Shown: positions 1 through 6,550 of the stretch, piece by piece
Layout of the letters: each line of letters starts with the position of its first letter
Numbering within the stretch: position 1 is the first letter of the stretch
Source: Candidatus Cryptobacteroides choladohippi
GTDB lineage: Bacteria; Bacteroidota; Bacteroidia; Bacteroidales; UBA932
DNA length: 48,242 nt
Direction of reading: 5' to 3'
NCBI GenBank assembly: GCA_018065985.1
Contig: JAGHSF010000052.1
Coordinates: forward strand, 1 to 48,242
Notes under the pieces: generated by a model
Databases searched by the model: none
What the model saw: the letters and a program-made list of their open reading frames with translations, nothing else
What the model was told of the DNA's origin: nothing
Program-made: the position numbers and the translations under genes

Positions 1-16
1 ATCAATATATACAAAT

Positions 17-454
17 ATGAACAACAGACTACAACAGCTTCTGGCGGCAGAAAATATCTCCCAATCAGTCTTTGCAGACACCATAGGCGTTGCACGCGCA
101 AGCGTCAGTCACATACTGGCAGGCAGAAACAAGCCTGGCTTCGATTTTATCGAGAGCGTAAGCAGACATTACCCGAATGTCAATCTCGAATGGCTGATAA
201 CCGGAAAAGGCAAGATGTACAAAGGTGACACACCCGATGCCACTCCTGTACCTGCCGCAATCCCCCAGAAACCGGCAGATATTCCAGCTCCGAAAACCCC
301 CGAGGCGCCCCAGGAACAGATCCAGGCAGTCCCCCAGGTTTTCCCCATCTCAAGCATTACTTCAAGCAAGAACATACAGCAGCCAAAGGCTCAGAGAAGT
401 ATTTCCAAAATCATGGTTTTATACAATGACGGCAGCTATCAAGAATTCAAATAA
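17..454 (+). CDS. XRE-type helix-turn-helix regulator
   Basis: Small DNA-binding protein of 145 residues. Residues about 4-60 form a lambda-repressor-like helix-turn-helix: the stretch SVFADTIGVARASVSHILAGR is followed by a GFDFIES...PNVNLEWLITGKG segment, the usual pattern of Bacteroidetes XRE regulators. Residues about 75-115 are proline, alanine and glutamine rich and probably disordered. The last 15 residues (KIMVLYNDGSYQEF) form a short beta-rich tail often seen at the C-terminus of this group. The target is unknown; the neighbouring DHODH-like gene starts 17 bp downstream but has its own promoter-like element. The start at 17 is the only one that keeps the whole helix-turn-helix domain. 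Its promoter lies outside the window. Confidence 0.85.
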   Translation: MNNRLQQLLAAENISQSVFADTIGVARASVSHILAGRNKPGFDFIESVSRHYPNVNLEWLITGKGKMYKGDTPDATPVPAAIPQKPADIPAPKTPEAPQEQIQAVPQVFPISSITSSKNIQQPKAQRSISKIMVLYNDGSYQEFK

Positions 455-459
455 TTCTT

Positions 460-467
460 TATATTTG
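460..467 (+). promoter_or_regulatory. TATATTTG -7 element of the DHODH-like gene
   Basis: Matches the Bacteroidetes -7 consensus TAnnTTTG exactly. Only four bases separate it from the ATG at 472, so transcription would begin at or beside the start codon. No clear TTTG is seen 19 bp upstream, so promoter strength is uncertain. Confidence 0.5.
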
Positions 468-471
468 TCGT

Positions 472-1275
472 ATGTATAATCTTCTGATCCGGCCGTTCGT
501 GCGCAAAATGGAGAAGGAAAAAGCTTCTGCCGTTGCGTTCAAATATTTCAAATTCATCGGAGCTGTCCCCGGCCTGCGCCAATTCTACAGACTTGTCCAC
601 AAGAACAGGTCATTCGGAATCGACCGCGAGGTGTTCGGACTTCATTTCTACAATCCTCTTGGACTTGGAGCAGGGCTTGACAGGAAGGGTGAAATGTCTG
701 CAACGCTCGAGGATCTTGGCTTCAGCTTTGTCGAAATAGGTCCGCTTGATGCAGAATCCACGAGAACCGCCATTGCAAACATACAGAAGCAGCCCTACGA
801 AGACATAGTTGCCGCCTGTATAGACGCTGACATCATAACCTCATTCTCCCTGATCTACGACTTCTGTGACTTCTTTGTAATCGACTTCCCCGATACCCTT
901 GACGAACAGGCTGTCGACCAGGTGCTCAACGTACGCCTGACTTATGACGAATACAAGCCCATTGTCATGAGACTCCCGGAATCGATGACCGAGGCCGAAC
1001 TGCACAAAACCCTTGACAACTGCATGTACAGCGGAATTGACGGAGTGCAGGTCAGAAGCCTCGAACACGTAAAGGCGGTTTACGAATACACAAAGGGCCG
1101 CCTGCCCATCATTGCCAATTCCCACATCAAGACGCCGTCAGAGGCCCTGGAATTGCTGAATAGCGGCGCTTCCCTGATCGAGCTTCGCAGCGGACTTGTT
1201 GCGGAAGGCCCGTCCCTCGTCAGGAACACACTCAATTTCCTTGAAAAAGAACTTGCAAACAATGCAAAAGGCTGA
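472..1275 (+). CDS. Degenerate dihydroorotate dehydrogenase-like (class 2) beta/alpha-barrel protein
   Basis: 267 residues against about 340 in class 2 PyrD. The N-terminus (MYNLLIRPF...EKEKASAVAFKYF), the block YNPLGLGAGLDRKGE and the C-terminal block GRLPIIAN...GASLIELRSGLVAEGPSLVRN align clearly with quinone-dependent dihydroorotate dehydrogenase. The middle does not: the usual NRMGFNN block is absent, the catalytic-serine region (family NxSSPNTPG) reads VIDFPDT, the FMN-contacting lysine region reads MRLPES, and the glycine-rich phosphate-binding loop (family GVGGI) reads ANSHI. I infer a non-catalytic or repurposed barrel, not a working pyrimidine enzyme. The start at 472 is preferred over the ATG at 508 because it preserves the conserved MYxLLIRP opening. 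Its 3' end overlaps the cinA-like gene by 14 bp, suggesting cotranscription. Confidence 0.75.
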   Translation: MYNLLIRPFVRKMEKEKASAVAFKYFKFIGAVPGLRQFYRLVHKNRSFGIDREVFGLHFYNPLGLGAGLDRKGEMSATLEDLGFSFVEIGPLDAESTRTAIANIQKQPYEDIVAACIDADIITSFSLIYDFCDFFVIDFPDTLDEQAVDQVLNVRLTYDEYKPIVMRLPESMTEAELHKTLDNCMYSGIDGVQVRSLEHVKAVYEYTKGRLPIIANSHIKTPSEALELLNSGASLIELRSGLVAEGPSLVRNTLNFLEKELANNAKG

Positions 1276-1744
1276 AATACGCATCAAGAAACTTCTTCAC
1301 GGCACCGGGCTCAAGCTATCAGCGGCCGAATCATGCACGGGAGGAATGATTTCCCACCTCATCACCACGGTACCCGGGTCTTCCAACTACTATCTCGGAT
1401 CTGTCACCTCATACGATCCACGGATGAAGCAGGAACTTCTGGGTGTGGCAGCGGAAACCATAGAGAAGTTCGGGATCGTAAGCAGCCAGGTGGCTGCGTC
1501 GATGGCACAAGGTGTACGCCGGCTCACAGGGGCGGATTTCTCCGTTGCAACAACAGGATGGGCCGACGCCTATGGAGACGAACACGAACCTGCAGGCACC
1601 TGCTGGGTTGCGGTAGATGGACCCGAAGGAACAAAAACCTTCAGATTGAGCAATCATGAGTCGCGCAAGGCAAATATCAAGGCTTTTGCCTCTTCAGCTT
1701 TGGAAATTTTGACGACTTACATCGAGCAAAATCTAAATCAATAA
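1262..1744 (+). CDS. pncC: CinA C-terminal domain protein / nicotinamide-nucleotide amidohydrolase
   Basis: 160 residues, the size of a stand-alone CinA_C (PncC) protein. The family deamidates nicotinamide mononucleotide to nicotinate mononucleotide in NAD recycling, in the cytosol. Diagnostic motifs are LSAAESCTGGMISHLIT near the N-terminus, followed by GSSNYYLGSVTSYDPRMKQELLGV, GIVSSQVAASMAQGVRRL and ATTGWADAYGDEHEPAGTCWVAV. The N-terminal molybdopterin-binding-like half found in full-length CinA is absent. An in-frame GTG or ATG further upstream (from about 1196) would sit deep inside the preceding gene, so the ATG at 1262, overlapping that gene by 14 bp, is chosen. A strong terminator follows 37 bp after the stop. 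Confidence 0.85.
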   Translation: MQKAEIRIKKLLHGTGLKLSAAESCTGGMISHLITTVPGSSNYYLGSVTSYDPRMKQELLGVAAETIEKFGIVSSQVAASMAQGVRRLTGADFSVATTGWADAYGDEHEPAGTCWVAVDGPEGTKTFRLSNHESRKANIKAFASSALEILTTYIEQNLNQ

Positions 1745-1781
1745 TAATCAACATCTAAAACAAAATAGTTGTTCGTTATAA

Positions 1782-1823
1782 CTTATTTGTTACATCCCCA
1801 AATGTAACAAATAAGCGTTTTTT
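1782..1823 (+). terminator. Rho-independent terminator after the pncC-like gene
   Basis: A perfect 14-bp inverted repeat, 1782-1795 pairing with 1802-1815, with a six-base loop (CCCCAA), is followed by a run of six T at 1817-1822. The stem is AT-rich. It ends the regulator/DHODH-like/pncC unit. Confidence 0.8.
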
Positions 1824-1899
1824 ATGCCTGATCCGGAAAGGTAAGAGAGTCGAAGGCAACACTTTATAAATAAATTTTTTGAAAAAATTATTAAAAAAG

Positions 1900-1930
1900 T
1901 TTGCAAATTAAAAAATAAGTATTACCTTTG
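1900..1930 (+). promoter_or_regulatory. Promoter of the orphan small RNA
   Basis: TTTG at 1900-1903 and TACCTTTG at 1923-1930 are separated by 19 bp, which is the textbook spacing and sequence of a Bacteroidetes primary-sigma promoter. The expected transcription start is about 1934-1937. No protein gene on the plus strand follows before 8606. Confidence 0.75.
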
Positions 1931-1934
1931 TATT

Positions 1935-2052
1935 CGGGTTGAGCAAGTGACCGTTCTGGCCCATCAACCTATTGGCTATTAGTTTTAGTGTTATTTGTTA
2001 TGTGGTTAGTATGAGTTGTCGCCGTGACGGTCACAACTCATTTCTTTTTATA
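1935..2052 (+). ncRNA. Candidate small RNA, about 110 nt, unnamed
   Basis: A strong promoter (1900-1930) and a strong terminator hairpin (2011-2041, followed by T-rich DNA to about 2050) bracket about 110 nt on the plus strand, and the next gene (2074) lies on the opposite strand. No convincing open frame is present; the longest possibility is an 11-codon GTG-started frame at 1947-1982. The RNA also contains GTGACCGT (1947-1954), complementary to ACGGTCAC (2027-2034) in the terminator arm, so two folds compete. I do not recognise it as 6S, 4.5S/SRP, tmRNA or RNase P RNA. Confidence 0.6.
2011..2050 (+). terminator. Terminator hairpin of the small RNA
   Basis: ATGAGTTGT (2011-2019) pairs with ACAACTCAT (2033-2041). 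Inside, CCG (2022-2024) pairs with CGG (2028-2030) around a TGA loop, with a C-C mismatch between the two stems. The run TTTCTTTTT follows directly. Confidence 0.75.
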
Positions 2053-2073
2053 TATCGTTCCCCCGATGATGGG

Positions 2074-3360
2074 TTATCCCCACTTTTCGAATACCAGCCT
2101 TTTCTCTGAAACCGGGTGCGTGAATTCCAGGTAGCCTGCATGCAGGTAAAGCCTGTCAGCGGAAGCATCACCGTAGAGTCTGTCGCCCTTGATCGGCCGG
2201 CCAAGGCCTTTCACATGCGCAGAATGCACCCGCAACTGATGGGTGCGTCCTGTCCTGGGAGTGAAGAGCACATCTATTTCGCCATTGGGCAGAATGGTCT
2301 CTATTTCATATTCGGTGACGGCAAGCTTTCCGTTTTCATAGTCCACCACCTGCCTCGGCCTGTCATAGTAGTCGGAAGAGAGCGGCAGGGCAATCGTGCC
2401 ACGGGATGCATGCCTGAACGGCTTGGAGCCGGCAGCCAGCCTGGCCCTGTAGCGCTTCACTACCTCCCGGCCGGCAAACTGCGCTTCCATCAGAGCCTTT
2501 GTGTGTACATCACGGGCAAAGACCATCAGACCGGATGTGTCCATATCGAGCCTGTGGCATGTCTCAACACTCTCCCCGTAACGTTCACGCAACCAACCAA
2601 GCAGGCTTGGCGCAGCGACCCTTCCCGGCACGGAAAGCATGCCCGCAGGCTTATTGGCAACTATCAGATTATCATCACAATAGATAACCTCAGGTTCAGC
2701 ATCACTACAGAACCCGGCATCCAAAGGATTTGGGGCAACTTCAAGCCCTTGGAGCATCCAGCTCAGCAGCGGACCGCACTTCCCCATGCATGATGGATAG
2801 AAGCGTCCCTGCTCGCGGACCTCGTTGTCGGGAGATTGTCCATACCAGAACTCCCCCATCGCCAGAGGCTTGTATCCATTCGCATAAGCGTAATTGAGCA
2901 GTTTGGGACCGGCGCACTCACCTGTGCCGCCGGGAGGGACAAGACCTCGCAGAGCAAATATTTCCTTGATGCTCATGCACTCCCCTCTGCCGTTCCTCAC
3001 CTTGTATTGGCTGAAGAGCCAGTCCTGCAACCCGGCAGACATCCTGGCCGGATCTTCCGAAACGGGCAGGCCCGCCCGCCTGCGTGCCACCTGTGCGGCA
3101 ATCTCCGCCTCTCGCCGGCGGAAGTACCCGTCCGGTGCCGTATAATCGAAAATGGGCGGGACAAAGCCGTCGACAACGGCCTTGCCGTCAAGCAGACCGC
3201 TGAACGCATAAAGGGGTCCTTTGTCGGTAATGAGAATTCCGAACATCTTGCCCGAATGGTCAAAATGCCCGGAATCCAGAAATCTTACAAGCGTTTCCGC
3301 CTCATCCACGACCCGAGGATCAGGGACGTAGCAGAAAGGATATGTGAAGAGTGCGTCCAC
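2074..3360 (-). CDS. RluA-family 23S rRNA/tRNA pseudouridine synthase with N-terminal extension
   Basis: 428 residues. The C-terminal half (from about 225, VIYCDDNLIVANKPAGMLSVPGR) is an RluA-type pseudouridine synthase, with the catalytic aspartate in HRLDMDTSGLMVFARD and the C-terminal block RTGRTHQLRVHSAH...GDRLYG. The N-terminal half carries FVPPIFDY and a cysteine-containing stretch (GGTGECAGPKLLNYA...FWYG...FYPSCMGKCGPLL) that recurs in Bacteroidetes RluA proteins and may bind metal or RNA. The RNA target cannot be told from sequence. The start is GTG at 3360, one base after the kdsC stop, because FTYPFCYVPDPR right after it is a conserved opening. It is the last gene of the ftsH-to-rluA run. 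Confidence 0.85.
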   Translation of the reverse strand: MDALFTYPFCYVPDPRVVDEAETLVRFLDSGHFDHSGKMFGILITDKGPLYAFSGLLDGKAVVDGFVPPIFDYTAPDGYFRRREAEIAAQVARRRAGLPVSEDPARMSAGLQDWLFSQYKVRNGRGECMSIKEIFALRGLVPPGGTGECAGPKLLNYAYANGYKPLAMGEFWYGQSPDNEVREQGRFYPSCMGKCGPLLSWMLQGLEVAPNPLDAGFCSDAEPEVIYCDDNLIVANKPAGMLSVPGRVAAPSLLGWLRERYGESVETCHRLDMDTSGLMVFARDVHTKALMEAQFAGREVVKRYRARLAAGSKPFRHASRGTIALPLSSDYYDRPRQVVDYENGKLAVTEYEIETILPNGEIDVLFTPRTGRTHQLRVHSAHVKGLGRPIKGDRLYGDASADRLYLHAGYLEFTHPVSEKRLVFEKWG

Positions 3361-3361
3361 C

Positions 3362-3889
3362 CTAGTACAATTCGTCGAATCTGTCAGGATCGAAGACCCA
3401 GAGACCCTTGGCCTTGAGGATCATCTCTATGCCCTCACGGACACTACCCTTTCCTCCCGGACGGGATGTCACGATGTCTGCAGCATCCTTCGCCTCCTGA
3501 GCCGCATCGGCAGGGGCAAACCCGCACCCGCAGGCCGCAAGCACCTGAGTGTCGGCAATATCATCGCCAAAATAGGCAACTTCAGAAGCGTCCAGACCGT
3601 GCTGTTCACAGAATCTGCGGAAAACGCTCAGCTTTCCTCTGCATCCAAGGAAGATATCCTCTTCCCTGATGTGCATGCTGAGCATTCTCTTGTGGAGCGC
3701 CACTGTGTTTCCGCCAGACATGATGGACATGATGATGCCACGCTTTGCAGCAAATCTCACGGCAAACGCATCCTTGGCATCAGTGACACGAAGGACATCA
3801 CCATTCTCGAGGGGGATCAGTCCCCCGTCTGTGAGAACGCCGTCGATATCCAGCGCAATCGCCTTGATCGCGCTAAGATCTGGTTCCAT
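3362..3889 (-). CDS. kdsC: 3-deoxy-D-manno-octulosonate-8-phosphate phosphatase (KdsC-like HAD)
   Basis: 175 residues, the normal size for KdsC, which removes phosphate from Kdo-8-phosphate to make Kdo for the lipopolysaccharide core. It is a minimal HAD phosphatase without a cap domain. The nucleophile motif is ALDIDGVLTDGG near residue 15, the second motif is SIMSGGN, the lysine is in GCRGKLSVF and the metal-binding motif is AYFGDDIADTQVL. Its 5' end overlaps the DUF3467 gene by 17 bp and its stop lies one base before the rluA-family start, so the three are probably translated from one message. Other C0-type HAD phosphatases look similar, but length and motifs favour KdsC. Confidence 0.85.
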   Translation of the reverse strand: MEPDLSAIKAIALDIDGVLTDGGLIPLENGDVLRVTDAKDAFAVRFAAKRGIIMSIMSGGNTVALHKRMLSMHIREEDIFLGCRGKLSVFRRFCEQHGLDASEVAYFGDDIADTQVLAACGCGFAPADAAQEAKDAADIVTSRPGGKGSVREGIEMILKAKGLWVFDPDRFDELY

Positions 3890-4184
3890 TGGGGTTCAGG
3901 TCAGAAAGGTTGAATGTTGCACCCTGCTGAGTTCCCGGCAGTTCGATCCTTCCGAACTGGGACTCATACTTGGATATATTCTCGGCGATGGCATTGAGGA
4001 GCCTCTTCGTGTGCTCGGGAGTCATGATGATGCGGTTGCTGATCTCGGGCTTCTGAAGGCCGGGAAGCATCTCTGCGAAATCGATGATGAACTCACTGTG
4101 TGAATGGCTGATGATTGCCAGGTTGCTGTATGAGCCCTTGGCAACCTCCGGCTTGAGCTCGAGATTGATCTTCTTCTCTTCCAT
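3873..4184 (-). CDS. DUF3467 domain protein
   Basis: 103 residues, with the conserved DUF3467 pattern: YSNLAIISHSHSEFIIDFAEMLPG, then the signature MTPEHTKRLLNAIAENISKYESQFG. No signal peptide or membrane segment is seen; probably cytosolic. Biochemical function of the family is not known to me. The ATG at 4184 is chosen because the family begins close to it; the open frame reaches further upstream only inside the metallopeptidase gene. The metallopeptidase stop lies four bases upstream, and the 3' end overlaps kdsC by 17 bp. Confidence 0.85.
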   Translation of the reverse strand: MEEKKINLELKPEVAKGSYSNLAIISHSHSEFIIDFAEMLPGLQKPEISNRIIMTPEHTKRLLNAIAENISKYESQFGRIELPGTQQGATFNLSDLNPNGTRS

Positions 4185-4188
4185 GATG

Positions 4189-5058
4189 TTACAGTTGATT
4201 ATACGGTTGACTGAATGTATCACCCAATGAAACGTCTCCTGTCCTGAGGCCCTTGGTGAGCCACCTTGAGCGCTGCTCCGAAGTACCGTGGGTGAATGAA
4301 TCGGGAACGGTGCGGCCATAGCTCTGCTTCTGGAGATAGTCGTCACCGATCTTTCCGGCAGCGTCGATTGCCTCCTGGATATCCCCTGCCTCAAGCGATT
4401 TGAAACGCTTGTTGTCGTTGTATGCCCAGACTCCAGCATAGAAGTCGGCCTGAAGTTCGAGACGGACGCTTATCTGATTTGCCTGCGCCTCGCTCACGCG
4501 ACTCATCTGATTATGAGCCTGCTGAAGGGTTCCAAGCAGGTACTGCACATGGTGACCGACCTCGTGTGCAATGACGTATGCATACGCGAAATCGCCGTCT
4601 GCGCCAATCTGCTGACGCATGCTTGTGAAGAACGAGAGGTCAAGATAGACACACTGGTCGGCGCTGCAGTAGAAAGGACCTGAAGATGATGTTGCACCAC
4701 CGCATCCTGACTGGACCGAGCCATTGAAGAGCACGAGCTTCGGGGGAACATAGGTGCGTCCGTTGGCCTTGAATATCTCAGTCCAGATATCCTCGGTTCC
4801 GGCAAGTATCTGGCTTGCGAACACTGCAAGTTCCTGCTCCTGTTCACTAGGTTCCCATGTACCGTCAGAGACTACCTCAGAGGTACCAATCATCTGATTG
4901 GCAACCTCTATGGCCTGCTGAGGGTTGACACCAAGCAACATGGATATGAGACCTATGAGGACTACACCGCCAAGGCCTATGCCACCCACCACCTTCGCGG
5001 TTGAGCTGCCTCTGCGGTCGTCAACGTTTGTACTTTGTCTTCTACCGTCTAACTGCAT
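4189..5058 (-). CDS. Neutral zinc metallopeptidase, YpfJ/DUF-type, membrane anchored
   Basis: 289 residues, matching the putative neutral zinc metallopeptidase family (YpfJ-like). The N-terminus holds one transmembrane segment at about 21-43 (VVGGIGLGGVVLIGLISML). The zinc site HEVGHH lies at residues 165-170, preceded by the typical FYCSADQCVYLDLSFF block and followed by SEAQANQISVRLELQADFYAGVWA, where the glutamate/aspartate helix supplies the third ligand. The protein probably faces the periplasm; its substrate is unknown. It sits 11 bp after psd and 4 bp before the DUF3467 gene. Confidence 0.88.
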   Translation of the reverse strand: MQLDGRRQSTNVDDRRGSSTAKVVGGIGLGGVVLIGLISMLLGVNPQQAIEVANQMIGTSEVVSDGTWEPSEQEQELAVFASQILAGTEDIWTEIFKANGRTYVPPKLVLFNGSVQSGCGGATSSSGPFYCSADQCVYLDLSFFTSMRQQIGADGDFAYAYVIAHEVGHHVQYLLGTLQQAHNQMSRVSEAQANQISVRLELQADFYAGVWAYNDNKRFKSLEAGDIQEAIDAAGKIGDDYLQKQSYGRTVPDSFTHGTSEQRSRWLTKGLRTGDVSLGDTFSQPYNQL

Positions 5059-5069
5059 ATTGATATTGT

Positions 5070-5723
5070 TTAGATTTCAGCAAGTATTGTTTCACTGGCG
5101 CGTACAAGTTCCCCTATCCTTACGTTGACCTTTGCGTCAAGAGGAAGGAACATGTCTATGCGCGAACCGAATTTGATTATTCCGCACTGGGAACCGGCGC
5201 AGACGTTCTGACCGGGATCAGCATGGCAGGCGATGCGCCTTGCAAAACCACCGGCAATCTGCTTGAAAAGGATTTCCTTTCCTTCAGGATTCTTCATGAG
5301 CACACAAGTATGCTCATTCAGGACCGAAGCTTTGGGGTGGCTTGCATAAAAGTGGTCGCCGGGATGATATTCATACTTGAGGACCGTTCCATCGGCGGGC
5401 CAGAAGTTGGAATGGACGTCGAAGAAGTTCATATATACGCTTATCTGCAGGCATTCGCGCTTCAGGACTTCCTGCTCGACGGTTTTCTCGACAATCACAA
5501 CGCGTCCGTCAGCAACGCTGGTGACAAGGTTGCCGTTCCCGTTGCGCTTGCGCCTTGGGACACGGAAAAAGGCTGTCTGCCAAATGCAGAACCAGAGGAG
5601 CAAGGCCATGCTTGGCCACACAATCAACGGGTTGCTTACAAACAGCTGAAGCAGAACTGCAACAGTGATGCTTATCCCGTAAATCAATGCTAGCGATCCG
5701 TAAGAGTCGCGGTCTATCTTCAT
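5070..5723 (-). CDS. psd: Phosphatidylserine decarboxylase (short, archaeal/Bacteroidetes type)
   Basis: 217 residues. The enzyme converts phosphatidylserine to phosphatidylethanolamine at the inner membrane. Two membrane segments occupy about 11-55. The conserved block YMNFFDVHSNFWPADGTV is present near residue 100. The self-cleavage site that creates the pyruvoyl group is the GS of KFGSRIDMFLP near residue 186-187; this GS form replaces the LGST of long PSD enzymes. The start overlaps the cdsA stop by four bases (ATGA type), coupling the two phospholipid genes. Confidence 0.92.
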   Translation of the reverse strand: MKIDRDSYGSLALIYGISITVAVLLQLFVSNPLIVWPSMALLLWFCIWQTAFFRVPRRKRNGNGNLVTSVADGRVVIVEKTVEQEVLKRECLQISVYMNFFDVHSNFWPADGTVLKYEYHPGDHFYASHPKASVLNEHTCVLMKNPEGKEILFKQIAGGFARRIACHADPGQNVCAGSQCGIIKFGSRIDMFLPLDAKVNVRIGELVRASETILAEI

Positions 5724-6550
5724 AGGATTCCTGCTATTACAATATATGCCAGGGCAACCGGAATTGCCATGAGTGACGAGTCGAAGCGGTCAAGCATTCC
5801 GCCATGACCGGGGATGCAGTTGCCGGAGTCCTTGACGCCGAACCAGCGCTTCCACAAAGACTCGAAAAGGTCTCCGCACACGCCGCATACGCTGATGAGC
5901 GCACCAAGGACGATGCAGTGTGCAAGGCTGAAAGGCATCCAGCCGACAAAGTGGAGGACAAGCCCGGCCAGTGTGCCGAAGAACACTCCGCCAAAGAAGC
6001 CCCACCATGATTTCTTGGGAGAGATCGAGGGAGCAAGCTTCCTTGAGTCAGGCTTCTGACCCAGAGCTGAACCGACACAGTACGCGCCTACGTCGCAGAT
6101 CCAGATCACGACGAAGATGCTGAGGAGCAGGTGTCCATTGAATCCGTTGCCGCTGTAGACAAGGAACGGACTTAGACAGATGGGCATTGCTATGTAGAGC
6201 AGCCCCGCATAGATGTATGCTACACGGCCGAATTCCGGACGCTGTTTCATGAACACGAACACCACCGGCATGATCATCAGCGGCAGTATGCCAAGAAGAA
6301 TCCAGCGGGCCTCGATTCCACCCTGGCAGAACACCACAGTGGTGGTAAGGAACATTGCAGCCGAGAGCATGGCAAGCCTCTGCCCTGCTGCATATTGGGA
6401 GCCGAGCGCCATATTGTAGAACTCACGCATGGCCACGAGCATGATTACCAGGAACAGGGCGCCGAACACGCTCCCGTCGAAAATCAGGCCAGCTACCATC
6501 ACAGCGCAGAAAACAACGCTGGATATAGTGCGAACAGCAAAATTATTCAT
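5720..6550 (-). CDS. cdsA: Phosphatidate cytidylyltransferase (CDP-diglyceride synthase)
   Basis: 276 residues with about seven to eight hydrophobic segments. The enzyme makes CDP-diacylglycerol from phosphatidate and CTP, the precursor of phosphatidylserine and so of the product of the next gene. Signature motifs: ICDVGAYCVGSALG, KLAPSISPKKSWWGFFGG, and near the C-terminus KDSGNCIPGHGGMLDRFDS, which is the CDS family signature. The start overlaps the ftsH stop region by 8 bp, placing it in the same transcript as ftsH and psd. Confidence 0.93.
   Translation of the reverse strand: MNNFAVRTISSVVFCAVMVAGLIFDGSVFGALFLVIMLVAMREFYNMALGSQYAAGQRLAMLSAAMFLTTTVVFCQGGIEARWILLGILPLMIMPVVFVFMKQRPEFGRVAYIYAGLLYIAMPICLSPFLVYSGNGFNGHLLLSIFVVIWICDVGAYCVGSALGQKPDSRKLAPSISPKKSWWGFFGGVFFGTLAGLVLHFVGWMPFSLAHCIVLGALISVCGVCGDLFESLWKRWFGVKDSGNCIPGHGGMLDRFDSSLMAIPVALAYIVIAGIL

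Noticed and set aside
1825..1860. SRP (4.5S) RNA-like sequence ATCCGGAAAGG
   Set aside because: Resembles the conserved SRP loop for a few bases only; the rest of the conserved region and the flanking stem are missing.
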